A DNA stretch of 14,824 nt, taken from the NCBI GenBank assembly GCA_013298675.1, contig JAAFIJ010000031.1, positions 1-14,824 on the forward strand, in the 5' to 3' direction. The translations under genes were made by a program, and so were the position numbers. Each line of letters begins with the position of its first letter. Positions within the stretch are counted from its first letter, which is position 1. Of the stretch, positions 1-7,209 are shown piece by piece. The notes under the pieces were generated by a model, which had not been told where the DNA came from, did not search any database, and saw nothing but the letters and a program-made list of their open reading frames with translations. Source of the DNA: Rhodobacterales bacterium (GTDB lineage Bacteria > Pseudomonadota > Alphaproteobacteria > Rhodobacterales > Rhodobacteraceae).

Positions 1-329
1 GCGCGTTTGGTGATTTGCGCCGGGCCGAGGCGCGGCTGGAACGGGCCTCGGTTGCGTTCATCGGCCTTTTGAACACCCCGTTCGACGAATGGGGCCTGAC
101 CGCCGCTGAACATGACGTCGCCCTGTTGGCTATCAAGGGGTTGACCGTGCAAGACATCGCCCGCCTGCGCGAAACCAGCGACGGCACCGTCAAGGCTCAG
201 ACGGCGGCAATTTATCGAAAGGCGTGCGTGTTGGGGCGGCCGCAGTTGCTCAGCCTGTTCATCGAGGACCTGATGGGCGACGAGCGCAGCCAAGCCCTGC
301 GGATGCTTCACGCAAAATCATCGGCGTGA
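1..329 (+). CDS. LuxR-type HTH transcriptional regulator (5' partial)
   Basis: The reading frame is open from the first full codon at position 3 and ends at TGA 327-329, so the true start lies outside the window. The readable C-terminal part carries a LuxR/GerE-like helix-turn-helix: 'WGLTAAEHDVALLAIKGLTV', then 'DIARLRETSDGTVKAQ' as the recognition region, then 'AIYRKACVLGRPQLLSLFIE'. From memory, this arrangement (a short N-terminal part, an HTH whose helix reads S-x-G-T-V-K-A-Q, and a C-terminal 'QLLSLFIEDLM') is common in small HTH proteins of Rhodobacteraceae that often have an N-terminal membrane segment. That N-terminus is not visible here, so membrane anchoring or a receiver domain cannot be judged. 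Target genes are unknown. The HTH call is firm; the subfamily is an inference. Confidence 0.85.
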   Translation, partial: AFGDLRRAEARLERASVAFIGLLNTPFDEWGLTAAEHDVALLAIKGLTVQDIARLRETSDGTVKAQTAAIYRKACVLGRPQLLSLFIEDLMGDERSQALRMLHAKSSA

Positions 330-513
330 GTGGCGCAGATCTGCGCGACTCTGGCCTCGGCAAACCCGCTTTTTGCCCACCGACCGAAAAGGGCTGGTCA
401 ACGGGTATTGGTCTCGTCTTGAGCTGTCTTTTGATTTGGCGCTGATTTGGCGAATCCTCGATCAATGCCCGACTTCAGACGACGCTTCGCTACGGCTCTA
501 CTATCGCGGCGTC
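330..513. other. Intergenic stretch without a recognised feature
   Basis: Between the LuxR-type gene and the ada remnant I see no convincing reading frame, hairpin terminator or tRNA. Short open frames here match nothing I recognise. It may have held the promoter of the ada gene. Confidence 0.4.
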
Positions 514-1056
514 ATGATGCATGAGTTGGCAGACCACGACCTTGCTGTACCAAACACTTGTGGCGAGTGACGCGCGCCCTTGCATGGACAAGCGTTTGTC
601 TAGGTCGCAACCTGTGGCAACTTTTGCCGGGTACCCTGCCCTGCACGCAAGCCAAACTCGGTCATTGGAACCATGCAGCCAAATGTTCCCGCCTGCTTCG
701 CCATGGACTACCGGGCGTGCAAACACTGCCAAGCAGTACAGCCCGCGACCTTGACCAAAACAGGTGTCATTTCGCCGTGCGACGCTGGTCACACCGTGCG
801 TAGTTTGGGCTGCACTAAAGGCGATGTTTCGCGCTTTGGAATTGATCCCCCAGCTGTGCGCCGCCGCAGCTGGCGCCACTTTGGCATGACCTTGCTGGAA
901 GTGGCGCGGCAACGGCGCATAAGAGATGGTTTTGAACGTCTCTCGTGCGGCGGCAAAGTGGTCTGGGCGCAGCTAGATGCGGGCTATGGCGAAGCCAAAG
1001 ACTGCACTAGATTGAAAGGCAGTCTACTCCTTTCACAAAGGCCGAAGGAATCATGA
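514..1056 (+). pseudogene. ada: Degraded ada: DNA alkylation repair/regulatory protein remnant
   Basis: Ada takes methyl groups from DNA phosphotriesters onto a zinc-bound Cys and then activates its regulon through an AraC-type HTH. The remnant starts at ATG 514 or 517 ('ELADHD'), changes frame near 541 ('LLYQTLVASDAR'), returns to the first frame near 575 ('GQAFV'), and meets an in-frame TAG at 601-603. It then continues with 'VATCGNFCRVPCPARKP' (604-654) and 'YRACKHC' (near 706-726). These give the FCRxxC and CKxC cysteines, all four zinc ligands of the Ada N-terminal domain. The HTH follows at about 835-990: 'GIDPPAVRRRSWRHFGMTLL', 'EVARQRRIRDGF', 'AQLDAGYG'. Similarity stops near 1000 and the usual C-terminal O6-methylguanine methyltransferase domain is absent. 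The frame ends at TGA 1054-1056, overlapping the next start as ATGA. Assignment rests on motif recall. Sequencing error is unlikely given several independent lesions and the missing domain. Confidence 0.8.
1029..1041 (+). promoter_or_regulatory. Small hairpin just upstream of the RBS of the ICL/PEPM gene
   Basis: CCTTT-CAC-AAAGG can fold into a 5-bp stem with a 3-base loop directly before the GAAGGA ribosome binding site (1044-1049). It might affect initiation, but it is short and could be chance. Confidence 0.25.
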
Positions 1057-1808
1057 CCCAATCCGACAAAGCCAGATCGTTCAAATCCCTCCACCTCAAA
1101 GGCACCCCGCTGGTCCTTTATAACATCTGGGATGCGGGCAGCGCCAAAACTGTCGCCAGCGCAGGTGCAAAAGCCATCGCCACTGGCAGCTGGTCGGTCG
1201 CAGCTGCCCAAGGCTACCCCGATGGGCAGGCGATCCCTATGGAGTTTGCGCTTCAAATCGTTCAGCGTATCACGCAAGCCGTCGACGTCCCGGTAACGGT
1301 GGATTTTGAAGGCGGCTATACGACCGACCCCGTGGACCTTACCGTGCATGTGGAAAGGCTGATTGCAGCAGGTGCGATTGGGCTAAACCTTGAAGATCAA
1401 GTGGTCGGCGGAGTCGGCCTGCATTCCATTGCAGATCAAACCGCCCGCCTGCGAGCCGTGCGCTCTGCAGCCCTAAACTCTGGCATTCAAGTGTTCTTGA
1501 ACGCACGGACCGATCTCTTTTTGAAAGCCAATGCCGCAGACCACGCCATGTTGATGGATGAAACCCTTGCCCGCGCCGCAGCCTATGCCAATGCCGGTTC
1601 TGATGGATTTTTCGTGCCCGGACTGACTGACCTTACCCTGATCCGCCAGCTTGCCGCAAAAATCACCCTTCCGCTGAATGCGATGATGGTGGGTGAACTT
1701 ACGTCCGAAGCCTTGGCATCGGCGGGGGTGGCGCGCATCAGCTATGGACCCGGTCCTTACCGACGCGCTCAAGAAGATTTGTCGCGCCGCTGCGGTTTGC
1801 TTTCGTAA
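1053..1808 (+). CDS. Isocitrate lyase/PEP mutase superfamily protein (PEP_mutase-like)
   Basis: A 251-residue TIM-barrel-type protein of the ICL/phosphoenolpyruvate mutase superfamily, probably cytoplasmic. Supporting motifs are 'LYNIWDAGSAKTVASAGAKA' at residues 22-41, the metal-site segment 'VDFEGGY' at 83-89, 'LNLEDQ' at 111-116 and 'NARTD' at 150-154. True isocitrate and methylisocitrate lyases carry a K-[KR]-C-G-H catalytic loop soon after the LED motif. Here that place reads 'VVGGVGLHS', so lyase activity of that type is not supported and the substrate is unknown. ATG 1053 follows GAAGGA (1044-1049). The start overlaps the stop of the ada remnant as ATGA, which suggests it was once the second gene of an ada operon and translationally coupled. 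A hairpin terminator follows. The family is firm; the reaction is not. Confidence 0.9.
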   Translation: MTQSDKARSFKSLHLKGTPLVLYNIWDAGSAKTVASAGAKAIATGSWSVAAAQGYPDGQAIPMEFALQIVQRITQAVDVPVTVDFEGGYTTDPVDLTVHVERLIAAGAIGLNLEDQVVGGVGLHSIADQTARLRAVRSAALNSGIQVFLNARTDLFLKANAADHAMLMDETLARAAAYANAGSDGFFVPGLTDLTLIRQLAAKITLPLNAMMVGELTSEALASAGVARISYGPGPYRRAQEDLSRRCGLLS

Positions 1809-1858
1809 GGGTGCGGCGCATCAGGAACATGCACGCTTTGCCCTAACTTGATCATCGT

Positions 1859-1891
1859 AAGACGCATTCCGCGCGCCGGTTTGCGTCTTTT
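1859..1891 (+). terminator. Probable rho-independent terminator after the ICL/PEPM gene
   Basis: AAGACGCA at 1859-1866 pairs perfectly with TGCGTCTT at 1882-1889 (8 bp, 15-base GC-rich loop) and is followed by a short T run. On the minus strand no T run follows the stem, so it most likely serves the plus-strand gene ending at 1808. Confidence 0.6.
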
Positions 1892-1930
1892 CGATGCTGA
1901 AGTGCCGACCAGTTTCCCTGCGCGGCCCCC

Positions 1931-3589
1931 CTACCCGGCCATCGCCTCGCTGTGATAGGTAATGCGCCCGCCCGCCACGGTCAGGGCAATCGCCGTCTTG
2001 CCCAAATGACCGGGTGCAATCGCCTCAATATCCCCATCTATCAACACCAGATCTGCAGCAAGGCCCGGCACCAAACGTCCGGTCAGGTTTTCCATATGCG
2101 CGGCCCAAGCCCCTCCGGCGGTATAGGCATACAAGGACTGCATCAGATCCAGGCGTTCATCATCCGCACCGTCATAGGGCACACGGGTCAGGGCGGCTTG
2201 CAAACCCCGCATCACCGACACATCTGTTACCGGCCAATCACTGGCATAGGCCACCCTCGCGCCGTGATCGACAAGGGTTTTCCAAAGATACGCGTCGCGC
2301 CAACGGCTGGGATCAAAGACTGTGTCCATCGTCCCCATTGGGAAATCCATAGCCCCCGGAGGGTGCGGTGGCTGCAGGCTGGCGGTGATGCCCAAGGCAC
2401 CTAGGCGTGGAACATCGGCGCGGGCAATCAGCTCTATATGCTCAATGCGGTGGCGCGCATCGAGGCGACCATTGGCCAGTCGTGCCGCCTCGTAGCCGTC
2501 AATTGTCGTGCGCACTGCGCCGTCGCCAATGGCATGCACCGCGATTTGCAGGCCGCGTCGATCAATCTCAATACAAATGTCCTTGAACCGCGCGGGCGCG
2601 AACAACGGTTCGCCGGTAATGTCCGTCCCCGGATAGGGGTCAAGCATATAGGCAGTCCGGCTGTCGACCACCCCGTCCATAAACATTTTGACAAAGCCAG
2701 AGGTCACCCAGTCGCTGGTATATTCGGCCGTCATGGCCGAAGCACGGTCCAGTTCTGACAGGTCCATATGGGGTTTGAAATGGAACGGCACTTTGACGCG
2801 TGCGGTCAGAGTACCCTCTTGGTCCATCTCGTGCAGCAGTTGGCAGGTATAGCGGTTGCCGTCCATGTTCACCATCGACGTGATGCCATGCGCCGCGCAA
2901 TGCGCCAATCCGGCAGCGATCTTGCGTTTGTCTGCGGCACGTTGCGCCGCGTCGGGCCAAGGGGACGGCTCACCGCCCGTAGCAATTCCCAGCTGCAAAT
3001 GCGACTCGCCACCAAGGGCGAGGACAGACGAAAACGCTTCAAACTCACGCAACTCTCCGGTCGCGGTGCCATCTGTGCCCATGACCACTTCATGCCCATG
3101 TGGCATTTGGGCACCGTGCAACAGACCTGCAGCGGTCAGTGCAGCGGTATTGGCCCAAACCGTGTGATGGTCCGGGGCCATCATCGCGATGGGCCGGTCG
3201 GCGATAACCCGGTCAAGGTCATGGCGTGTCACCGGATGTTGCAGAATTTCGTAGGCTGCCCCCTGCGCCATCAAAAGCGCGTTTTGGGGATTCTTTTTGG
3301 CATAGTCTGCGAATGCTGCGCTAAGGTCATCAAAGCCGTACACGCCACCGATTTGCAGTTGCTCCAGCTCCACCCCACCCAGCACCAGATGCAAATGACT
3401 TTCCACGAATCCGGGCAGCAGACTGCGTCCTTGGGCATCGATTACTTTGGTCGCCGGAGTCGCAAGCGCTGCGATATCAGTGTCGGTGCCAACCGCCACG
3501 ATTTTACCCGCATCGATGGCAACGGCCTGCGCTCGAGGCTGGGCCGGGTCCATAGTCAGAACTTTGGCATTCGTAACAATCAAATCCAT
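1931..3589 (-). CDS. YtcJ-like metal-dependent amidohydrolase (Amidohydro_3)
   Basis: A 552-residue protein of the amidohydrolase superfamily, YtcJ/N-substituted-formamide-deformylase-like branch. It opens with the small beta-sandwich ('DLIVTNAKVLTMDP', 'IDAGKIVAVG'). The barrel metal motif 'FVESHLHLVLGG' follows, with H65 and H67. Next come 'GFVKMFMDGVVDSRTAYM', where K301 is the probable carboxylated lysine, 'VHAIGDGAV' (H352), 'RHRIEHIE' (H384) and 'ASDWPVTD' (D451). All expected metal ligands are present, so it should be active on an amide or cyclic amide; the substrate cannot be read. I chose ATG 3587-3589 because the N-terminal motif starts there. The frame is open to 3715, but that extension runs into the upstream ureohydrolase and looks non-coding. 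It starts 59 bases after the ureohydrolase stop on the same strand, so the two are probably one transcript. No signal peptide is seen. Confidence 0.9.
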   Translation of the reverse strand: MDLIVTNAKVLTMDPAQPRAQAVAIDAGKIVAVGTDTDIAALATPATKVIDAQGRSLLPGFVESHLHLVLGGVELEQLQIGGVYGFDDLSAAFADYAKKNPQNALLMAQGAAYEILQHPVTRHDLDRVIADRPIAMMAPDHHTVWANTAALTAAGLLHGAQMPHGHEVVMGTDGTATGELREFEAFSSVLALGGESHLQLGIATGGEPSPWPDAAQRAADKRKIAAGLAHCAAHGITSMVNMDGNRYTCQLLHEMDQEGTLTARVKVPFHFKPHMDLSELDRASAMTAEYTSDWVTSGFVKMFMDGVVDSRTAYMLDPYPGTDITGEPLFAPARFKDICIEIDRRGLQIAVHAIGDGAVRTTIDGYEAARLANGRLDARHRIEHIELIARADVPRLGALGITASLQPPHPPGAMDFPMGTMDTVFDPSRWRDAYLWKTLVDHGARVAYASDWPVTDVSVMRGLQAALTRVPYDGADDERLDLMQSLYAYTAGGAWAAHMENLTGRLVPGLAADLVLIDGDIEAIAPGHLGKTAIALTVAGGRITYHSEAMAG

Positions 3590-3648
3590 TTGGGCTGTTC
3601 TTTCTTGTAACTTTTGCTTGAATTTCAAACATGCGGCGCGCCTTAGAG

Positions 3649-4626
3649 TCAAGCGGCCGCGACCCGCTCTGCCATGACGCAGAGCATTTCGAACATGAGT
3701 GAGACCCCCAACCATGCCGTGCCGCCGCTGGGATCAAACGGAGGGGACACTTCGACCAGATCTGCGCCCACAATATTCAGCCCGCGCAAACCACGCGCAA
3801 CTTGAAGCGCTTGCCAACTGTTGGGACCGCCCACTTCGGGTGTTCCTGTGCCGGGTGCAAAGGTCGGATCGACGAAATCGATGTCATAGGTGACGTATGT
3901 CGCGGCTTGCCCGACAATCTCGCGCGCTTCGGCCATAACGTCGTCTGCGCCCCGTGCGTGGAAATCGGCGATCGGGATGATGCGGATGCCATTTGCTGCA
4001 GCGAAATCCCAGTCCTCGCGCCCATAAGCGGTGCCTCGAATACCGATCAGGACATAGCGTTTGGGGTCCAACAGACCCTCTTCCACTGCGCGGCGAAAGG
4101 GGGTGCCATGATTATAGCGCGAGTTGCCAAAATAGACATCATTCAGGTCGGTGTGGCTGTCGAATTGTATCATCGCCAGCGGGCGATCCTTGGCCAAGGC
4201 GCGCAAAATGGGCAAGGTGCAAAGATGATCGCCCCCACCGGTCAGCGGCACAATACCGGCTGCATGAACGCGCGTGTAAAATGCCTCCATCCGGGCAAGG
4301 CTGTCCATCAGATCGCCGGGGTTCGGGGCGACATCCCCCAGATCAGCGCAATGCGCGAGCTCAAAGGGTGCGACCCACGTGGCCCCATTCTGCGCGCGAA
4401 TCATCGTGGACAGGTCGCGCAGTTGGCGCGGACCATGCCGCGGGCCGGGACGGTTGGTCGTGCCGCCATCCCAAGGCGCGCCGATCAGCCCGATTTCAAC
4501 CTGATCAAACCGGGGATGATCAAAAGGGACATGCGGCAAGCGCATAAAGGTGGGAATGCCCGCGAATCGCGGCAAATCAAAACCCGAAACTGGACGGAAA
4601 AACTCACCGTTTTGATTATCTTTCAT
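3649..4626 (-). CDS. Agmatinase-family ureohydrolase
   Basis: A 325-residue ureohydrolase (arginase/agmatinase/formiminoglutamase fold). These binuclear Mn (sometimes Ni) enzymes hydrolyse a guanidino group to urea and an amine. Metal-site motifs are complete: 'TGGGDHLC' (H134), 'IQFDSHTDL' (D156, H158, D160) and 'TYDIDFVDPTFAPGTGTPE' (D248, D250, with the APGTGTPE signature). 'GAPWDGGTTNRPGPRHGPR' at 49-67 matches the substrate-entry loop of agmatinase-like members. Specificity (agmatine, guanidinobutyrate, guanidinopropionate or other) cannot be decided from these motifs. Start ATG 4624-4626 has an AGGG element about 7 bases upstream; a longer frame to 4671 adds residues unlike the family. 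The downstream partner is an amidohydrolase, suggesting catabolism of a guanidino or amide nitrogen source. The divergent neighbour is bactofilin, which gives no functional hint. Confidence 0.9.
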   Translation of the reverse strand: MKDNQNGEFFRPVSGFDLPRFAGIPTFMRLPHVPFDHPRFDQVEIGLIGAPWDGGTTNRPGPRHGPRQLRDLSTMIRAQNGATWVAPFELAHCADLGDVAPNPGDLMDSLARMEAFYTRVHAAGIVPLTGGGDHLCTLPILRALAKDRPLAMIQFDSHTDLNDVYFGNSRYNHGTPFRRAVEEGLLDPKRYVLIGIRGTAYGREDWDFAAANGIRIIPIADFHARGADDVMAEAREIVGQAATYVTYDIDFVDPTFAPGTGTPEVGGPNSWQALQVARGLRGLNIVGADLVEVSPPFDPSGGTAWLGVSLMFEMLCVMAERVAAA

Positions 4627-4665
4627 AGCGCGGCCCTGTCGATGCATCGATTTTTTGGTGCAGTT

Positions 4666-4673
4666 GATCAAAT
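4666..4673. promoter_or_regulatory. TTGATCAA palindrome upstream of the ureohydrolase gene
   Basis: A perfect 8-base palindrome sits about 40 bases upstream of the ureohydrolase start within the divergent region with bactofilin (4627-4787). It could be an operator half-set, but the length is within chance and I see no clear -35/-10 pair around it. Confidence 0.2.
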
Positions 4674-4787
4674 ACTCACAGACTTGTCAGTAGGTTCCTG
4701 CCTGCATTTGACTTATCCCTGACAGGTGGGCTTGACCCGCCCCCCCGCTTGAGTGCTTATCGCGCAACTTCGCCAAGGAACCAAGCC

Positions 4788-5153
4788 ATGTTTTCCAAAA
4801 CCGACACCCCTACCACCGCCCCGCAGCGTGTCGCCTCTGGCGATGCCCGCTCGGTTATTTCCTCGGATCTGAAAATCGTCGGTGACATCACGTCAACCGG
4901 GTCGGTCGAAATCCACGGTGAGGTCGAAGGTGCCGTGAATGCGCGCACCTTGATGATAGGGGCAGAAGGCCGCTTGAACGGGCAGATCACTGCCGAGACG
5001 CTTGATGTGCGCGGCACGGTCGACGGGCATATCGCTGCCGGAGTTTTCACCTTGCGGTCGGCATCCGTTGTGACGGCCGATGTCAATTATGTCAGCGTTG
5101 TGATTGAAAGCGGCGCGCAGATTGATGGCCACTTGACCCGGATCAAAGGCTAA
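4788..5153 (+). CDS. Bactofilin (polymer-forming cytoskeletal protein)
   Basis: A 121-residue bactofilin (DUF583 fold). These proteins polymerise without nucleotide into filaments that act as membrane-associated scaffolds for cell-wall enzymes or morphology. The N-terminal tail, about 25 residues and rich in T, P and S, is followed by the beta-helix: 'SVISSDLKIVGDITSTGSVE', 'IHGEVEGAVNARTLMIGAEG', 'LNGQITAETLDVRGTVDGHI'. The repeating hydrophobic/Gly pattern with 'G.v.G.i.a' turns is the family hallmark. ATG 4788 is preceded by AAGGAA with about 7 bases of spacing; a TTG at 4749 in frame has no such support. The M23 peptidase often found beside alphaproteobacterial bactofilins is not adjacent here, so this looks like a stand-alone copy. 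Confidence 0.93.
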   Translation: MFSKTDTPTTAPQRVASGDARSVISSDLKIVGDITSTGSVEIHGEVEGAVNARTLMIGAEGRLNGQITAETLDVRGTVDGHIAAGVFTLRSASVVTADVNYVSVVIESGAQIDGHLTRIKG

Positions 5154-5177
5154 CCCCCTGATCGCCGGTTAACTTGC

Positions 5178-5192
5178 ACCCCCAAGCTGGGG
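5178..5192 (+). terminator. Short hairpin after bactofilin (weak terminator candidate)
   Basis: CCCCA-AGC-TGGGG forms a 5-bp GC stem with a 3-base loop about 25 bases after the bactofilin stop. There is no T run, so it is only a weak terminator candidate. Confidence 0.25.
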
Positions 5193-5239
5193 CGAATGCT
5201 TGGCGCTAAACCTGCGACATAAATCAAAGGAAGGCTGCG

Positions 5240-6016
5240 ATGTCAGACTTAATTTTGATGCGTGAGGATCGGGACCATATCGCCACGCTGACCTTGAATA
5301 GCCCGGCGAATTTTAACGCTTTGTCTGATGCGATGCTGTTGGCCTTATCGGTCGAAATCGCCAAACTTGCCAAGCAACGCCATATTCGGGTTGTCGTGTT
5401 GCGGGCTGCGGGCAAAGCGTTTTGCGCAGGCCATGATCTAAAAGAAATGCAAGCCGCCCGTGCCGCTGCAGACAAAGGGCGGGCCTATTTCCAATCTCTT
5501 TTCGCCACCTGTTCTGCCGTGATGCAATCTCTGCAAGCTTTGCCGCAACCGGTCATCGCCGAAGTGCAAGGCATCGCCACAGCGGCGGGTTGCCAGCTTG
5601 TTGCGTCTTGCGATCTGGTGGTCGCGGCACAAGGTGCGCGGTTCGGGGTGAACGGCGTCAACATAGGCCTGTTTTGTGCGACACCGATGGTGGCGTTAAC
5701 GCGCAAGATCGCGCCCGCTGCCGCGTTTGAATTGCTGATGACGGGTGGGTTTATCGATGCTGGGCGCGCTCAAGCACTTGGGTTGGTCAACCAAGTTGTC
5801 GCGGCCGAGGATTTGACCGAAGAAACCGGCAAGTTGGCCGAAACCATTGCCGCCAAGCTGGCCAAAGCTGCCTTTTACCCGCAGCTGTCGATGTCGCTAG
5901 CTGACGCCTATGCCTATGCCGGCGAAGTCATGGTTGACAATATGCTGAACCCCGACACGGACGAAGGGATCAACGCCTTTTTGGCCAAACGTAAACCGGG
6001 ATGGCGACCAGACTAG
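5240..6016 (+). CDS. Enoyl-CoA hydratase/isomerase-family protein, ECHDC3-like
   Basis: A 258-residue crotonase-fold protein. The CoA and oxyanion-hole segment 'AAGKAFCAGHDLKEM' lies at residues 56-70 and the second oxyanion segment 'AEVQGIATAAGCQLVASCDL' at 107-126. 'GVNIGLFCATPMVALTR' at 139-155 resembles the ECHDC3 subgroup as I remember it. The two catalytic glutamates of classical enoyl-CoA hydratase are absent: the first position is Q119 in 'GCQL' and the second aligns with G139 in 'FGVNGVNIG'. So CoA-thioester binding is likely but ordinary 2-enoyl hydration is not. ATG 5240 follows AAAGGAAGG with good spacing. The stop TAG shares the palindrome CTAG (6013-6016) with the stop of the convergent MFS gene, leaving no room for an intergenic terminator. 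The function in fatty-acid metabolism is unknown. Confidence 0.9.
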   Translation: MSDLILMREDRDHIATLTLNSPANFNALSDAMLLALSVEIAKLAKQRHIRVVVLRAAGKAFCAGHDLKEMQAARAAADKGRAYFQSLFATCSAVMQSLQALPQPVIAEVQGIATAAGCQLVASCDLVVAAQGARFGVNGVNIGLFCATPMVALTRKIAPAAAFELLMTGGFIDAGRAQALGLVNQVVAAEDLTEETGKLAETIAAKLAKAAFYPQLSMSLADAYAYAGEVMVDNMLNPDTDEGINAFLAKRKPGWRPD

Positions 6017-7209
6017 CCGCGTGCTTGACCGCCACGCCGAGACATAAGCCATAGCCCGATGGCCAGTCCAATCGCGGCCATCACAAAACAGCTGATGTAG
6101 ACCGTGACCGGGCCCCCAAAGTGTAAGAGTGCAGCGCCAAAGCTGGGTGCGGCAGCGGTTGCAAGGATGGGCGCTACAGCGATGCCGCCGGAAATGGCGC
6201 CAAATCCGTGCCTGCCCAAAAGGTCTGCCACCAACATCGGCCGCAAGATTGACAACAACCCCGCCCCTGCTCCTTGCAGCACTGCAACGCCGAAAACCAA
6301 AACGGGTGCAAACCCCGCAAGCATCAGCACAACACTTGCCATCACGATGCAGCCAAGCGACCACAAAGTTGCGGCGACATTGCCGACGCGCGCACCGTTG
6401 GTCAGCAGGATCAACCGCGACACAACCTGACTAGGCCCAATACTTGCCGCAGCGATGGTCGCCATCCCGGCGCTGGCACCGCGATCTTCAAACAGTAGCA
6501 AGACATAGGTTAGCAGAATGCCATGGTTCAACCAAATCAAAGCGCACATCGCCGACAGGGCCCAAAACTCCGCCCGCTTCATCGCGTTGCGCAGCGCGCC
6601 ATCTGCGGGAAGCGAGCGGTTGCTGCCCGCAGGTGCCAGTCGCCGCAGCGCGCGCACACCATAAGCATTGACGGACACCGCCCCCACCAAGATGATCGCC
6701 CCAAACACCACAAGCGCGTTTTGTCCCCCCAACGCGCGGCCCAAAACGTCACCAAACGGAAAGGCAAAAGTTCCCGCGAACCCGGCCACCAAGGTCACGC
6801 GGGTGATTGCATTGCGCGCACTGTCGCCCAAGCGTCGGGTCAGGAACGCAAAACAGGTTTCATAAAGGCAACAGGCCTGCGCCACCCCCAAAAGGGACCA
6901 AACCCCAAGCCATGCGGCGGGCGTGTGCACGAACCCCAACCCAGCCACACAAAACGCCGACAGGACGGTGCCCCAGATCAACATCTCGCCACCGTAACCC
7001 CGGTCAACAATGCGCCCGGTGAACGGGGTCAGGACCGCCATGACCAGAAACCCCAGGGTCGGTCCAAGTGCCAAAAGCGCCGTGCTCCACCCGGTTTGCA
7101 CCTGCAAGTCGGGCAACAATGCGGGAAAGGCATAATACACCCCGGCATAAGTCAGGGTTTGGCCAATGGCCAGCAACCAGACTGCACGGCTTTCGGGCCC
7201 TGACGTCAC
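6013..7209 (-). CDS. MFS transporter
   Basis: A 398-residue very hydrophobic protein with about 12 predicted membrane helices, placed in the inner membrane. Helix 1 is in 'AVWLLAIGQTLTYAGVYYAF'. The loop 2-3 signature appears as 'TPFTGRIVDRGYGGE', a variant of G-x-L-a-D-R-x-G. A basic central loop near 'ALRRLAPAGSNRSLPADGAL' divides two six-helix halves. Proton-driven export or uptake is typical for the family, but the substrate cannot be inferred. The start is GTG (7207-7209), overlapping the stop of the carboxypeptidase as GTGA, so it is probably translationally coupled as the last gene of ctaA - M32 - MFS. Its stop overlaps the convergent crotonase stop. Confidence 0.88.
   Translation of the reverse strand: MTSGPESRAVWLLAIGQTLTYAGVYYAFPALLPDLQVQTGWSTALLALGPTLGFLVMAVLTPFTGRIVDRGYGGEMLIWGTVLSAFCVAGLGFVHTPAAWLGVWSLLGVAQACCLYETCFAFLTRRLGDSARNAITRVTLVAGFAGTFAFPFGDVLGRALGGQNALVVFGAIILVGAVSVNAYGVRALRRLAPAGSNRSLPADGALRNAMKRAEFWALSAMCALIWLNHGILLTYVLLLFEDRGASAGMATIAAASIGPSQVVSRLILLTNGARVGNVAATLWSLGCIVMASVVLMLAGFAPVLVFGVAVLQGAGAGLLSILRPMLVADLLGRHGFGAISGGIAVAPILATAAAPSFGAALLHFGGPVTVYISCFVMAAIGLAIGLWLMSRRGGQARG

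Noticed and set aside
490..912. 140-codon open frame on the minus strand
   Set aside because: It lies antisense to the ada remnant, has no recognisable motif and reads as unlikely protein. The plus-strand Ada motifs explain the region better.
2768..3610. 280-codon open frame on the plus strand
   Set aside because: It is antisense to the amidohydrolase, whose metal-site motifs are all in the minus frame; long antisense frames are common in GC-rich codon usage.
3802..4722. 306-codon open frame on the plus strand
   Set aside because: It is antisense to the ureohydrolase, with no RBS or family motif.
6523..7203. 226-codon open frame on the plus strand
   Set aside because: It is antisense to the MFS gene and strongly biased to Q, R, P, H and K, typical of a shadow of a hydrophobic protein.
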